A DNA stretch of 64,000 bases from an uncultured Sphingomonadaceae bacterium. GTDB lineage: Bacteria; Pseudomonadota; Alphaproteobacteria; Sphingomonadales; Sphingomonadaceae. Below are positions 9,469-17,797 of this stretch, in pieces. The notes beneath the pieces were generated by a model that made no database searches, was not told the origin of the DNA, and worked only from the letters and a program-made list of their open reading frames with translations. The stretch spans positions 496,001 through 560,000 of the forward strand of contig CANLSQ010000002.1 of the NCBI GenBank assembly GCA_947493955.1, read 5' to 3'. The translations under genes were made by a program, and so were the position numbers. Position 1 is the first letter of the stretch. Each line of letters begins with the position of its first letter.

Positions 9469-10230
9469 CTACCTTTCGAAAAACTGAATGGTTTCATCGT
9501 CCATTGGGAACATCAGTTCAATACGCGTTTCGCCTGCCTGTGTATCCTGCACGGAGCCAAATTGCGAGATAGTCGAAAAGAGCGACAAGCGATTTTCACC
9601 AACCCGCAAGATGGTGGGAATGACCGCCTGGTTGAGATTGATCGAAGCAAGATCGGCATTTTTTACCCGGTCCAGATCAGACACACGCTGCATCAAGGCA
9701 GATAGTTTCTCATCGCCGCCAAGCTCCAATATTTCAGTGCGTAAGCGGGTCAGCGATAGCATCGCTACTTCGTCCCAATTTTCAATGAGGTCCATCTCGG
9801 CACTTTTGATCAAAACCTCCATCAGATTCACCGTCTGGCCCGTGCTAGCCAGCGCCAACAGCATTTGTGAGCCCTTGTTAGACCGTACGACATTCCAGTG
9901 CCGGTCCACCGCAATGCCAGGATAGGGGTCATGATGGTCGAGCATGGTCGCAATGGCCTGATGAACGGGCGCGAGTTCCGGTGCATCATCTGGCAAACTG
10001 GGATAAATGGCTGCAAAACCGGCTGCATTTAAAGCCTGATTGGCAGTGCCGCGCGGGAGTTTCAGGGCCTCTGACAGCCGCAATACCATAGCCCGGCTGG
10101 GATTGGAGCGACCCGATTCGAGAAAGCTGAGATGGCGCGCCGACATGTCGGCCTCCAGCGACAGATCAAGCTGACTGAACCGGCGTAACTTGCGCCATTC
10201 CTTCAATATACTGCCAAATTCTGTCTGCAT
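9469..10230 (-). CDS. XRE-family regulator with MmyB-like ligand-binding domain
   Basis: Transcription factor of about 253 residues. The N-terminal helix-turn-helix (about residues 5-60: FSQLDLSLEADMSARHLSFLESGRS... pattern) is followed by an MmyB-like PAS-type domain (PVHQAIATMLDHHDPYPGIAVDRHWNVV). Start chosen at ATG 10230 because GGAGG lies 8 bases before it; TTG 10245 and ATG 10236 are also in frame. It is divergent from an unknown membrane protein gene, with a palindrome between them, and sits 49 bases before the beta-lactamase gene. Relatives control nearby oxidoreductase genes; the ligand is unknown. Confidence 0.87.
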   Translation of the reverse strand: MQTEFGSILKEWRKLRRFSQLDLSLEADMSARHLSFLESGRSNPSRAMVLRLSEALKLPRGTANQALNAAGFAAIYPSLPDDAPELAPVHQAIATMLDHHDPYPGIAVDRHWNVVRSNKGSQMLLALASTGQTVNLMEVLIKSAEMDLIENWDEVAMLSLTRLRTEILELGGDEKLSALMQRVSDLDRVKNADLASINLNQAVIPTILRVGENRLSLFSTISQFGSVQDTQAGETRIELMFPMDDETIQFFER

Positions 10231-10245
10231 CTCCATCTCCTCCAA

Positions 10246-10256
10246 TCAATATTATT
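10246..10256. promoter_or_regulatory. Small palindrome before the XRE regulator gene
   Basis: CAATA and TATTG arms around a single base, directly upstream of the XRE gene's ribosome site. It could be part of its promoter or an autoregulatory site; evidence is symmetry and position only. Confidence 0.25.
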
Positions 10257-10288
10257 GCACCATGCCAGCGCAGCACAAGGGGCGCACC

Positions 10289-10301
10289 TACCTGTCAGGT
10301 A
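10289..10301. promoter_or_regulatory. Candidate operator of the XRE/MmyB regulator
   Basis: Perfect inverted repeat with arms TACCTG and CAGGTA around one base, in the 128-base gap between the divergent XRE gene and the 4-TM membrane protein gene. The position is typical for a regulator that controls itself and its divergent neighbour. Binding by this XRE protein is inference. Confidence 0.5.
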
Positions 10302-10358
10302 ATTGTTTTCACTATCCGCATCGGGTTTCATTACCGGGAATCAAAAAGGAGATAGATC

Positions 10359-10799
10359 ATGTCACCCACAACAGCGGCCCATTCCATGCGGATCATAGGC
10401 GTTATTTCCATTATCACAGCGGTCATATTCGCGCTGGCCGGTGTGAATGATTTTACCGGCGCCAATGACATCTTTTTCAACCTAGCTTCCTCCGGCAGCG
10501 AAGGTGTTGCCGGTCTGACCACGCCCGAATCCAAGCTGGCCATGGCCATTGCCGGCGGTGTGTTCGGCGGCCTGGGCGCGATGTACCTGTTCATCTCTGC
10601 GCCGGGAATTGAACAGGGTAATGAACTGATCCGCAAGGGCAGTATCTATGTTTTTATGACCTGGTTTATCATCGACAGCGGCGCGTCGGTGGCATCAGGC
10701 AATGCACCCAACGTCATCCCCAATCTGGTCTTTCTTGTCGTTTATCTGGCACCCTTGCTGCTGGTTAAACAGACAAGTACGGCAGCCGGCAGCGCCTGA
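10359..10799 (+). CDS. Four-helix membrane protein, unknown function
   Basis: 146 residues with about four hydrophobic segments: MRIIGVISIITAVIFALAG (residues 10-28), a Gly-rich second helix (LAMAIAGGVFGGLGAMYLFI), VFMTWFIIDSGASVASG and LVFLVVYLAPLLLV. A strong AAGGAG site precedes ATG 10359. It resembles small DUF4345-type membrane proteins in size, but I cannot confirm the family. It is divergent from the XRE/MmyB regulator, with a palindromic operator candidate between them, so it is the likely regulated target. Confidence 0.75.
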   Translation: MSPTTAAHSMRIIGVISIITAVIFALAGVNDFTGANDIFFNLASSGSEGVAGLTTPESKLAMAIAGGVFGGLGAMYLFISAPGIEQGNELIRKGSIYVFMTWFIIDSGASVASGNAPNVIPNLVFLVVYLAPLLLVKQTSTAAGSA

Positions 10800-11786
10800 T
10801 CAGCCGCGTTCATGCACATCCTTGATCCAGGGGCCAAAGGGTGAATTGCCCAACATGGCCACCTGGGTCTTGGCACTGACCTCGTTGATCGCTGTCTGGG
10901 GTTTGCGCCCAGGATGAACAGGAACACGTAGCGGCCGCTTGCCCGGACCCATCGCGATCAGGCCGGCAATAGCGCGCGGCACATCCATTGGATCGGTAGA
11001 ACCGCCACCATCACGCAGCGCTCCCGCGACCAGTTCCGGATAGGCCGCCTTGCGTTCTTCGGTCGCCCGATCCAGCATCGGTCCGGTCAGCTTATTGCCA
11101 TTCTCCCAGATCTTGGTCGGGTAGCCGCCCGGCTGCACCACCGTCACATCCACCCCGTGCGGCACCAGCTCATAGGCCATTTGCTCGCTCATCGATTCCA
11201 GCGCAAATTTGGTGGATGAATAGAGCCCCATGCCTGGCACCATTACCCGGCCGAGCTGAGACGAAACATTGATGATCAGTCCCGCTTTTTCCGCGCGCAT
11301 CTTTGGTAAAGCTGCACGCGCCACCCGGTGCGGTCCAACAGTATTGGTTTCGAACAACAACTGTGTCGCCTCGATATCCTGCAGCTCGACCGGCGCGCCC
11401 GTGCCTATACCAGCATTGTTTACGATGACATCCAGAGCGCCGCCGTTGAGCCGTTCTGCTTCCGCCACCGCCTTGGCAACGGATTCATCCGACAGCACAT
11501 CAAGTTCCAATAATGTCAGGTCGGCGCCGTCTTTCACCGCCGCTTCCAGTTTACCTGCTTCCTCACGCGGCATGTTTCGCATGGTGGCAAAGACTTTCGC
11601 ACCCTGTTCAGCATAATGCAGCGCGCCCAGATAACCAAAGCCGGAAGAACAACCGGTGATCAGTACAGATTTTCCGGTCAGGTCGGTGTCTTCCTGCGCG
11701 GCGACCGACTGACAAGCAGTCAGCGCGATACCCGTTGCCGCGCCCGCAGCAAGCATCTGGCGGCGATTCAATTTGGTGTCGGTCAT
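10800..11786 (-). CDS. Short-chain dehydrogenase/reductase with Tat-type signal
   Basis: 328-residue SDR oxidoreductase. The NAD(P)-binding loop TGCSSGFGYLG, the NNAGIG motif, the catalytic serine in NVSSQLG and YSSTKFA (Tyr and Lys) are present. Unusually for an SDR it begins with a twin-arginine-like leader (NRRQMLAAGAATGIALTAC) that could also be a lipobox, so the enzyme may be exported. The stop is tail-to-tail with the 4-TM gene (10799/10800). Divergent from the TauD-type dioxygenase. Substrate unknown. Confidence 0.87.
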   Translation of the reverse strand: MTDTKLNRRQMLAAGAATGIALTACQSVAAQEDTDLTGKSVLITGCSSGFGYLGALHYAEQGAKVFATMRNMPREEAGKLEAAVKDGADLTLLELDVLSDESVAKAVAEAERLNGGALDVIVNNAGIGTGAPVELQDIEATQLLFETNTVGPHRVARAALPKMRAEKAGLIINVSSQLGRVMVPGMGLYSSTKFALESMSEQMAYELVPHGVDVTVVQPGGYPTKIWENGNKLTGPMLDRATEERKAAYPELVAGALRDGGGSTDPMDVPRAIAGLIAMGPGKRPLRVPVHPGRKPQTAINEVSAKTQVAMLGNSPFGPWIKDVHERG

Positions 11787-11831
11787 AGGCTGTGTTCCTT
11801 TATCGCAATTGCCCGTCCCAATATCACATAA

Positions 11832-11848
11832 ATAGGCTATATACCTAT
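11832..11848. promoter_or_regulatory. Inverted repeat between divergent SDR and dioxygenase genes
   Basis: ATAGG and CCTAT arms flank a 7-base AT-rich centre in the 90-base divergent promoter region. Symmetry and position suggest a regulator site, but no regulator gene is adjacent and the arms are short. Confidence 0.3.
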
Positions 11849-11876
11849 CCGATAATAAGATTCGGGAGAGAATTAG

Positions 11877-12713
11877 GTGCAGATAACCAAAGCAAGCGAA
11901 GCTGTGGGCGCAATTGTCGAAGGTGTCGATCTAACGTCTTTAACCGATGACGAGTTTGCGGAAATCAGGGAAGCTTTTTTTGATTCCGGTGCATTGTTTT
12001 TCCGAAACCAGCAGCTGACACCAGAAGACCATATCGCCTTTGCAGAGCGTTGGAACGATATCGACATCAACCGCTTTTTCACGCCCGTCGAGGGCTACCC
12101 CCAAATTGCCAAAGTCTTGAAAGAACCAGATCAGGAAGTGAATATTGGCGGCGGCTGGCATACCGATCACAGTTATGACGAGATCCCCGCTATGGGTTCT
12201 ATCCTCTACGCACTGGAAATCCCGCCGAGCGGCGGCGACACATTATTTGCCGGAATGCACGCTGCGTATGAAGCGCTGGATGACGAGATGAAAGTGCGTC
12301 TGGATGGCCTGCAGGCCCGGCACGGCAACGCCCATATTTTCGGTAAAGACAGCGCCTATCAAAAGAAATTTGGTGGCCGATTCGGCAATACTGAATCTGC
12401 TGTGCAAGAAGCAATCCATCCCGTGGTGCTCAGCCACCCCGAAACCGGAGCAAAGGGTCTCTATGTCAATCCGGGTTTCACATTGGAGATTGTCGATATG
12501 GACCCGGCGGAAAGCACAGCATTGCTGGATGAGCTTTATGCCCATATTCAGCAGCCGCAATTTCACTTTCGCCTGCAATGGCAAGAAGGCATGCTGGCTA
12601 TGTGGGACAATCGTTCCACCTGGCATTATGCACTGAATGATTATCAGGGGCATCGCCGCTATCTCAACCGTATCACGATCGCCGGTGTGCCTCTGGACCA
12701 GGCATTGTCTTAA
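11877..12713 (+). CDS. TauD/TfdA-family Fe(II)/2-oxoglutarate dioxygenase
   Basis: 278-residue oxygenase of the taurine / 2,4-D dioxygenase family. The iron-binding H-x-D is in WHTDHSY (about residues 92-98), the distal histidine is in WDNRSTWHYALNDY and the 2-oxoglutarate-binding arginine in YQGHRR. It starts at GTG 11877 after a GGGAGAG site. These enzymes release sulfite from taurine or alkyl sulfates, or cleave aryloxy acids. The substrate cannot be read from the sequence, and no sulfonate transporter is nearby. Confidence 0.88.
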   Translation: MQITKASEAVGAIVEGVDLTSLTDDEFAEIREAFFDSGALFFRNQQLTPEDHIAFAERWNDIDINRFFTPVEGYPQIAKVLKEPDQEVNIGGGWHTDHSYDEIPAMGSILYALEIPPSGGDTLFAGMHAAYEALDDEMKVRLDGLQARHGNAHIFGKDSAYQKKFGGRFGNTESAVQEAIHPVVLSHPETGAKGLYVNPGFTLEIVDMDPAESTALLDELYAHIQQPQFHFRLQWQEGMLAMWDNRSTWHYALNDYQGHRRYLNRITIAGVPLDQALS

Positions 12714-12863
12714 GCCGGGACAGTGGCCATATCATTGGTAAGTTTTTGTCACCTGCGCTTTTATTCAACAGCTGTTTAGGTTAGCACGGGCTTCAAGGCA
12801 CCGGGTTTTGCGATTCATTCTGGTTTCAAATCCGGTTGTCAAAACGGGGGTGCAACAAAGCAG

Positions 12864-13676
12864 ATGGTCGATAGCAAAGCGCATCATATAGTCTTTGCCA
12901 ATGAAAAGGGCGGGACTGGCAAGTCCACCACCGCCGTTCATGTCGCCGTTGCGCTCGCCTATCAGGGCCATAAAGTCGCGGTCATCGATCTCGATCCACG
13001 CCAGCGCACCCTTTATCGCTATCTGGAAAATCGCAAAGCCACGATGGACCGGCTGAACATCGATATTCCGCAACCCTATTTCGAGGTGTTCGAACAGGAT
13101 AATCTGGCGCGTTTGGAACAACTGGTTGAACGGATGGGCCACGGTGTCGATTATCTCTTGTTCGATACGCCGGGGCGCGATGACAAATTTGCTCGCTTTG
13201 TTGCCACCCGCGCCAATACACTTGTAACACCTATTAACGACAGCTTCGTTGATTTTGATCTGATCGGCCAAGTCGACCCGGAAACCTTCAAGGTTCGCAA
13301 GCTCAGCTTTTATGCCGAATTGATCTGGGAAGCGCGCAAGGCACGCGCCAAAGCGGATGGCACGACCATCGACTGGGTGGTGCTGCGCAACCGTACCCAG
13401 CATGTCGAGGCGCACAATATGCAGCGGGTCATTTCGGCTCTGACAGAATTATCACAACGGGTCGGCTTTCGGGTCATACCCGGCCTGAGTGAACGTGTGA
13501 TCTACCGTGAGCTTTTCCCCGCCGGCTTGACGATGCTGGACAAAGAGCATCTCGGCCGCCTCGCCACCAGCCACATTGCGGCCCGGCAGGAATTGCGCGA
13601 ACTGATCAAACATCTCGCCCTGCCGCAACCGGAAGGTGAGCGGCCCGTTTTTGGCAAACCCCAACTCGTTGCCTAA
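12864..13676 (+). CDS. mipZ: Division-plane positioning ATPase MipZ
   Basis: 270-residue ParA/MinD-type ATPase. It has the deviant Walker A ANEKGGTGKSTTA near the N terminus, Walker B VAVIDLDPRQ, and LLFDTPGRDDKFAR. The motif pattern is that of MipZ, which in Caulobacter binds ParB at the poles and blocks FtsZ assembly away from midcell. No parB or ftsZ lies in the window, but parA and parS sites are about 50 kb to the right, consistent with the origin-proximal setting. The J-domain gene follows after 3 bases. Confidence 0.92.
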   Translation: MVDSKAHHIVFANEKGGTGKSTTAVHVAVALAYQGHKVAVIDLDPRQRTLYRYLENRKATMDRLNIDIPQPYFEVFEQDNLARLEQLVERMGHGVDYLLFDTPGRDDKFARFVATRANTLVTPINDSFVDFDLIGQVDPETFKVRKLSFYAELIWEARKARAKADGTTIDWVVLRNRTQHVEAHNMQRVISALTELSQRVGFRVIPGLSERVIYRELFPAGLTMLDKEHLGRLATSHIAARQELRELIKHLALPQPEGERPVFGKPQLVA

Positions 13677-13679
13677 GCC

Positions 13680-14114
13680 ATGACGTTCATGCTCATATTG
13701 AGCGGGTCCGTCATCGCCGCGCTCATATTGTCGGGCCGGGCCAAGACCATGGGCCCAAATGACTGGTTAGCGGTTGCTGTAGCTTTGGTTGGCGTTAATT
13801 TATGCCGCGGCGGTAACTGGATATTTGGTGGTGGATTGATAGTGGCGGCGTTGGCGTGGAGCGGCTCCAAGATTTTCGGTGCACGCAAAGCCGAGACGGA
13901 AGAAAATCGCAAGCCGCGTAATTTTGAACTGGACCGGGCGCGATCCTTATTAGGCATTGCCGAAGGAGCAGACCAAGCCACGATCAATGCAGCGTGGCGA
14001 TCACGCCTGACCGAGCATCATCCTGACCGCGGCGGAGATGAAGAGCTGGCTCGTCAGATAAACCGGGCCCGAGACATTTTGCTGAAGGAATTGGAAGCGG
14101 CCAATCACCGGTAA
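13680..14114 (+). CDS. Membrane-anchored J-domain protein
   Basis: 144 residues with two N-terminal hydrophobic segments (about residues 1-22 and 29-62) and a C-terminal J domain (about 80-140) containing the HPD motif in EHHPDRGGDEE. J domains stimulate DnaK-type ATPases; the topology resembles Tim14/DjlA-type membrane co-chaperones. ATG 13680 lies 3 bases after the mipZ stop, so the two are almost certainly co-transcribed. The client or partner is unknown. Confidence 0.87.
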   Translation: MTFMLILSGSVIAALILSGRAKTMGPNDWLAVAVALVGVNLCRGGNWIFGGGLIVAALAWSGSKIFGARKAETEENRKPRNFELDRARSLLGIAEGADQATINAAWRSRLTEHHPDRGGDEELARQINRARDILLKELEAANHR

Positions 14115-14235
14115 GCTGCCGGTCTGGTGCGATATGACGGCGATCCGGGGACTAGCTTTTGGACCACAGGCTTTCTATTACATCGCTACAAATACACCAC
14201 GCGCCATGTTCGGCTCCCCCAAAGGAAAATAATTG

Positions 14236-15645
14236 ATGACCGCACGTACATCTCATGAATTTCATCCAACCAGCCTGCGCGAATACGACATTCGCGGGAT
14301 CATCGGCGAAACGCTGGATGAAGATGATGCCTATGCCATTGGTCGGGGCTTCGGTACGCTGATCGCACGGGCAGGGGGAACGGCGGTTGCGACCGGCTAT
14401 GATGGGCGGACCAGTTCCCCGATGCTGGAAGATGCGCTGATTAAAGGTCTGAACGATGCTGGTGTGGACGCCGTTTCCATCGGCATGGGACCAACCCCGA
14501 TGCTCTATTATGCCGAATGTGTCTTAGAACAGGTGCAGGGCGGCATCGAGATAACCGGCAGCCATAATCCCGCCAATTATAATGGCTTCAAAATGGTATT
14601 TCAGGGACGACCTTTTTTCGGAGCGGACATCCAGAAGCTCGGCACGATGGCGGCAAGCGGTGACTGGGAGGCGGCAGTCGATGACGCGGTTGGTAGCATC
14701 GAACACATTGATATCATGGATGAATATGTTGCCCGATTGACCAAGAATTTTACGGGTGCCGCGTTGAAGATCGGCTGGGACGCGGGCAATGGCGCGGCTG
14801 GCCCTGTTATTGAGAAGCTCACTGCCAACCTGCCCGGTGAGCATCATCTCCTTTTTACCGATGTCGATGGCAATTTTCCCAATCATCATCCCGATCCAAC
14901 CGAAGAAAAGAATCTCGCCGATCTGAAGGCGCTTGTCGCCAACAAGAAGCTCGATTTCGGAGTAGCTTTTGATGGTGATGGCGACCGAATAGGTGCAATT
15001 GACGGAGAAGGGCGGGTGATCTGGGGTGATCAGCTACTGCAAATCTTCGCAGAGGATGTCCTGAAATCCGAGCCTGGAACGACGATTATCGCAGACGTAA
15101 AGGCATCACAGGCGCTCTATGACCGGATCGCGGCACTCGGCGGCAAACCGCTGATGTGGAAAACTGGGCACAGCCTGATCAAGTCCAAAATGAAGGAAGT
15201 TTCTTCGCCGCTTGCCGGTGAAATGAGCGGACATGTGTTCTTCAAGCATGATTATTACGGCTTTGACGATGCGCCTTATGCCGCCGTGCGGCTGATTCAG
15301 GCCGCAACCAATATCGGCAAAAGCGTGACCCAGCTGCGCAACGATATGGTTGAGATGATCAACACGCCGGAAATGCGGTTTCAGGTCGATGAAAGTCGCA
15401 AATTCCCTGTGATCGAGGAAATACTTGAACGCCTTTCAGCAAGCAGTGCGGACGTCAACAATACTGATGGCGCACGGGTGAATACGGAAGACGGCTGGTG
15501 GCTGCTGCGGGCATCAAATACGCAGGATGTTTTGGTAGCCCGTGCCGAGGCCAAATCCAAGGAAGGACTGGAGCGGCTAATGGCGCAAATCGACGAGCAA
15601 CTGGCTTTGTCCGGTCTGGAGCGCGGGGAAACGGTGGGGCACTAG
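14236..15645 (+). CDS. Phosphomannomutase / phosphoglucomutase
   Basis: 469-residue alpha-D-phosphohexomutase (ManB/AlgC/PgmG type), interconverting hexose 1- and 6-phosphates for nucleotide-sugar and exopolysaccharide synthesis. The active serine is in ITGSHNPANYNGFK, the metal loop is FDGDGDRIG, the sugar loop is GEMSGH and the phosphate loop is LLRASNTQD. I chose ATG 14236 with AAGGA 9 bases upstream; TTG 14233 adds one residue. It follows mipZ and the J-domain gene after a 121-base gap. Confidence 0.93.
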   Translation: MTARTSHEFHPTSLREYDIRGIIGETLDEDDAYAIGRGFGTLIARAGGTAVATGYDGRTSSPMLEDALIKGLNDAGVDAVSIGMGPTPMLYYAECVLEQVQGGIEITGSHNPANYNGFKMVFQGRPFFGADIQKLGTMAASGDWEAAVDDAVGSIEHIDIMDEYVARLTKNFTGAALKIGWDAGNGAAGPVIEKLTANLPGEHHLLFTDVDGNFPNHHPDPTEEKNLADLKALVANKKLDFGVAFDGDGDRIGAIDGEGRVIWGDQLLQIFAEDVLKSEPGTTIIADVKASQALYDRIAALGGKPLMWKTGHSLIKSKMKEVSSPLAGEMSGHVFFKHDYYGFDDAPYAAVRLIQAATNIGKSVTQLRNDMVEMINTPEMRFQVDESRKFPVIEEILERLSASSADVNNTDGARVNTEDGWWLLRASNTQDVLVARAEAKSKEGLERLMAQIDEQLALSGLERGETVGH

Positions 15646-15969
15646 GCGCTTGGCAGCTGCCTGAATCACAAAGCGGACATTTCTTGATTGGATAGCGCAA
15701 TGCCAATGGCAATATCAGGAGTTTCTGCTTCCCCAGACCAGTAACCGTACCAGCCAATAGCAGCAGCTGGATATGTCAGATCCTCGACGCTCCAGGGAGG
15801 ACTTTTTTTGAGGCTTATCAGCTGTAGGGGGCTGCTCTCCTTGTGATGCTGTCATTTTCATTTTATCGTCGGCGTCCTTGTTCAGGAAGGAAGATAAGGT
15901 GAGGCCGGACGAGCGATCAGGGGATAATTGCCGTCGCCCGGCCTCCGGAGGAGCGCTTCTTGAGAGGGA
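15646..15969. other. Intergenic region without a convincing gene
   Basis: 324 bases between convergent genes. It contains one weak terminator-like stem (15781-15809) and a 7-bp inverted repeat, AGGCCGG (15902-15908) with CCGGCCT (15938-15944), that could end the leftward porin transcript. I see no credible ORF, tRNA or structured RNA. Confidence 0.6.
15781..15809 (+). terminator. Weak Rho-independent terminator candidate after the phosphohexomutase gene
   Basis: TCCTC (15781-15785) can pair with GAGGA (15797-15801), and a run of seven T follows at 15803-15809. The stem is short with a long loop and lies about 135 bases after the stop, so this is a modest call. Confidence 0.35.
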
Positions 15970-16593
15970 TCAGAAGCGCAGGGTCAAACCACCAAGAACC
16001 TGATTGGAGCCGAGGGAAGCCTCATTGTCATTGCGGCGATATTCGACACGGAATGATGCGTTTCTGTTTATCGCATATTCAAGGCCGCCGCCGTAAATCA
16101 GGCCATCACCCGTTACCTTGTCCGTAGCAACTGCAGTGTCGTTTCCTGCCGCAAATCCGCGAACTGTGTAGCGGTTAAGGCCGTAACCGAACCGACCATA
16201 GGCCAGAAGATTGGGGGTGAGCGCGACACCGGCTCTGGCCGACGCGCTGGCATTCCATTTGGAATCCAGCTCAATCGAACCACCTCCGGGCAGGGTAGAA
16301 CGCAGTGTTTTGCCATTGGGGCTAAAATCGGCCTCCACGCCCAGAACAAAACTGCCAAACTGCGCATCATATCCTGCAAAACCGCCATAGGAGATTCCGC
16401 TGGCTTTGTCGTTTAGTCGCGCACTATTAGGCGCAGGTAGCAAGGTTTCATCTATCTTGCGGCGCTCCCATCCAGCTTGCACACCAACTTTTACACCTTC
16501 AAAATTTTCATCGTCGTTCTGCGCATGAGCAGCCGAGGCTCCGGTCAGAACGCCGAAAGCAGCGATGGTGGAAATCATTAGGGTCTTCTTCAT
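15970..16593 (-). CDS. Outer-membrane beta-barrel protein (8-strand type)
   Basis: 207-residue exported protein of the Opa/Omp25-like beta-barrel type. ATG 16593 follows an AAAGGA site, and the frame extends 21 codons upstream without support. A signal peptide (KKTLMISTIAAFGVLTGASAAHA) precedes mature QNDDENFEG. Alternating strands follow, and the C terminus ends GGLTLRF with the terminal phenylalanine typical of outer-membrane proteins. It includes YGRFGYGLNRYT and FRVEYRRND strands. Likely structural or adhesion role; no specific function assigned. Confidence 0.85.
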   Translation of the reverse strand: MKKTLMISTIAAFGVLTGASAAHAQNDDENFEGVKVGVQAGWERRKIDETLLPAPNSARLNDKASGISYGGFAGYDAQFGSFVLGVEADFSPNGKTLRSTLPGGGSIELDSKWNASASARAGVALTPNLLAYGRFGYGLNRYTVRGFAAGNDTAVATDKVTGDGLIYGGGLEYAINRNASFRVEYRRNDNEASLGSNQVLGGLTLRF

Positions 16594-16738
16594 TTTATGT
16601 CCTTTCTCGACATTTTGGGGAAAATTTGGGCGCAAGAGTCCTTCTTCGGAAAACATGCCCCGATGGTTGTTTTGTTGATTTTGTGAAATTTGCGGTCGTG
16701 ACCGACTGGATCAGATTGCTAAGAAATCTCGTATTTTA

Positions 16739-17122
16739 TCAGCCGACAACGGCGTGACCGCGACCACTCATGCAGCGAATAACAATGTCTTTTCGATCCG
16801 TTCGGGTATCAGCGGCGCCGCTCGCACCGCCGATCAGGCCGCCCAAAAGCGCACCGACTATCGCACCCTCTACTGAGTCATCTTCTATGGCCCCTACCGC
16901 GCCGCCGACAACGGCACCTGCCAAGGCCGAAGTCTTGGTATCCCCATTGTCATAGCGCTTCGTTTTCGCAAGTGCCTGACAATCGGCAAGATCTGCATGA
17001 TAGGCTTCATCCTCATAGCCATCGACTATCGGTCGATATCCGGATGCGGTATTTGCACACCCTCCCAGGACAAGGCTGCCACAGGCGATTGTCATAATAG
17101 CGTTGCTTCTCTGAATTCTCAT
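16739..17122 (-). CDS. Glycine-zipper lipoprotein
   Basis: 127-residue predicted outer-membrane lipoprotein. ATG 17122 follows an AAGGA site; the lipobox is LVLGGC. A glycine-zipper segment (ALAGAVVGGAVGAIEDD, GAIVGALLGGLIGGASGAA, about residues 70-105) matches Rick_17kDa/SlyB-like proteins. Such proteins insert in the envelope and affect its stability. Divergent from the DUF2975-HTH pair across a 126-base AT-rich gap. Confidence 0.85.
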   Translation of the reverse strand: MRIQRSNAIMTIACGSLVLGGCANTASGYRPIVDGYEDEAYHADLADCQALAKTKRYDNGDTKTSALAGAVVGGAVGAIEDDSVEGAIVGALLGGLIGGASGAADTRTDRKDIVIRCMSGRGHAVVG

Positions 17123-17201
17123 TTCTGCGTTTCCTTCAATGTATATTTCGATTGCATATCGCCAGCTACACTCTAAAATCTTTCTGAAACATGAATATTT
17201 T

Positions 17202-17218
17202 TTATTGTTTTGCAATAA
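17202..17218. promoter_or_regulatory. Inverted repeat upstream of the DUF2975-HTH operon
   Basis: TTATTG and CAATAA arms around a 5-base loop, 31 bases before the DUF2975 start in an AT-rich promoter region. It is a reasonable operator for the HTH protein encoded in the same operon, but the evidence is symmetry alone. Confidence 0.35.
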
Positions 17219-17248
17219 TTTTTATCTGTCACTCAAAAGGTAGTTTCT

Positions 17249-17797
17249 ATGAAACAAAAATCTTACATTCAGAATCGATGGCTTTATCGCCTCTTGCGCG
17301 TTGTTGCAGGGGTCATGACTTCGCTGGTCGGATTGTTCATTATTCTTACGGCCCTGACTGCGCTGGCCGGGGATATGGAGCTATTGACCGATATGATCGA
17401 AATCGAGTCAGACGATCCGAATCTGGGTCTGGCCGCACAGATTGCTCTGGTGGTTACAAGCGGACTTGCAGTCCTGACTTTCCTGCTGCTTTTCCGGTCC
17501 ATCAATCGGTTTCTGGCTCACGCAGAAAAAGGCGAGCTATTTTTGGACAGTGCGGCCAATGCGTTGTCCAGAATGGGTATCTCCATGATATTGCTATATG
17601 TTGTTTTCCTTGGTTTTGACGTCCTCTTGCCGATGCTCATCGAGCCGGATTCGATCCTTGAAAATAGCGTTGATTTCCTTGTCTATCTGATCGATCTCAA
17701 TGCTCTGGGCTTGCTCATCGGCATTGTTCTGTTGGCGCTGGCGGGAGCCCTACGCGAAGGACGCGAGCTTCAAGACGAACTGAGGCAGATCGTCTGA
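17249..17797 (+). CDS. DUF2975 membrane protein
   Basis: 182-residue protein with four predicted membrane helices (about residues 15-45, 65-88, 108-130 and 145-168), a layout typical of DUF2975. These proteins are usually encoded just before a small Cro/CI-type HTH protein, as here, and their role is unknown. ATG 17249 has AAAAGG upstream. The stop shares bases with the next start (ATGA overlap), implying coupled translation. Confidence 0.85.
   Translation: MKQKSYIQNRWLYRLLRVVAGVMTSLVGLFIILTALTALAGDMELLTDMIEIESDDPNLGLAAQIALVVTSGLAVLTFLLLFRSINRFLAHAEKGELFLDSAANALSRMGISMILLYVVFLGFDVLLPMLIEPDSILENSVDFLVYLIDLNALGLLIGIVLLALAGALREGRELQDELRQIV

Noticed and set aside
12765-13415. 216-residue leftward frame
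   Set aside because: Antisense to mipZ.
15455-15757. 100-residue leftward frame after the phosphohexomutase gene
   Set aside because: Mostly antisense to the mutase gene; composition looks random.
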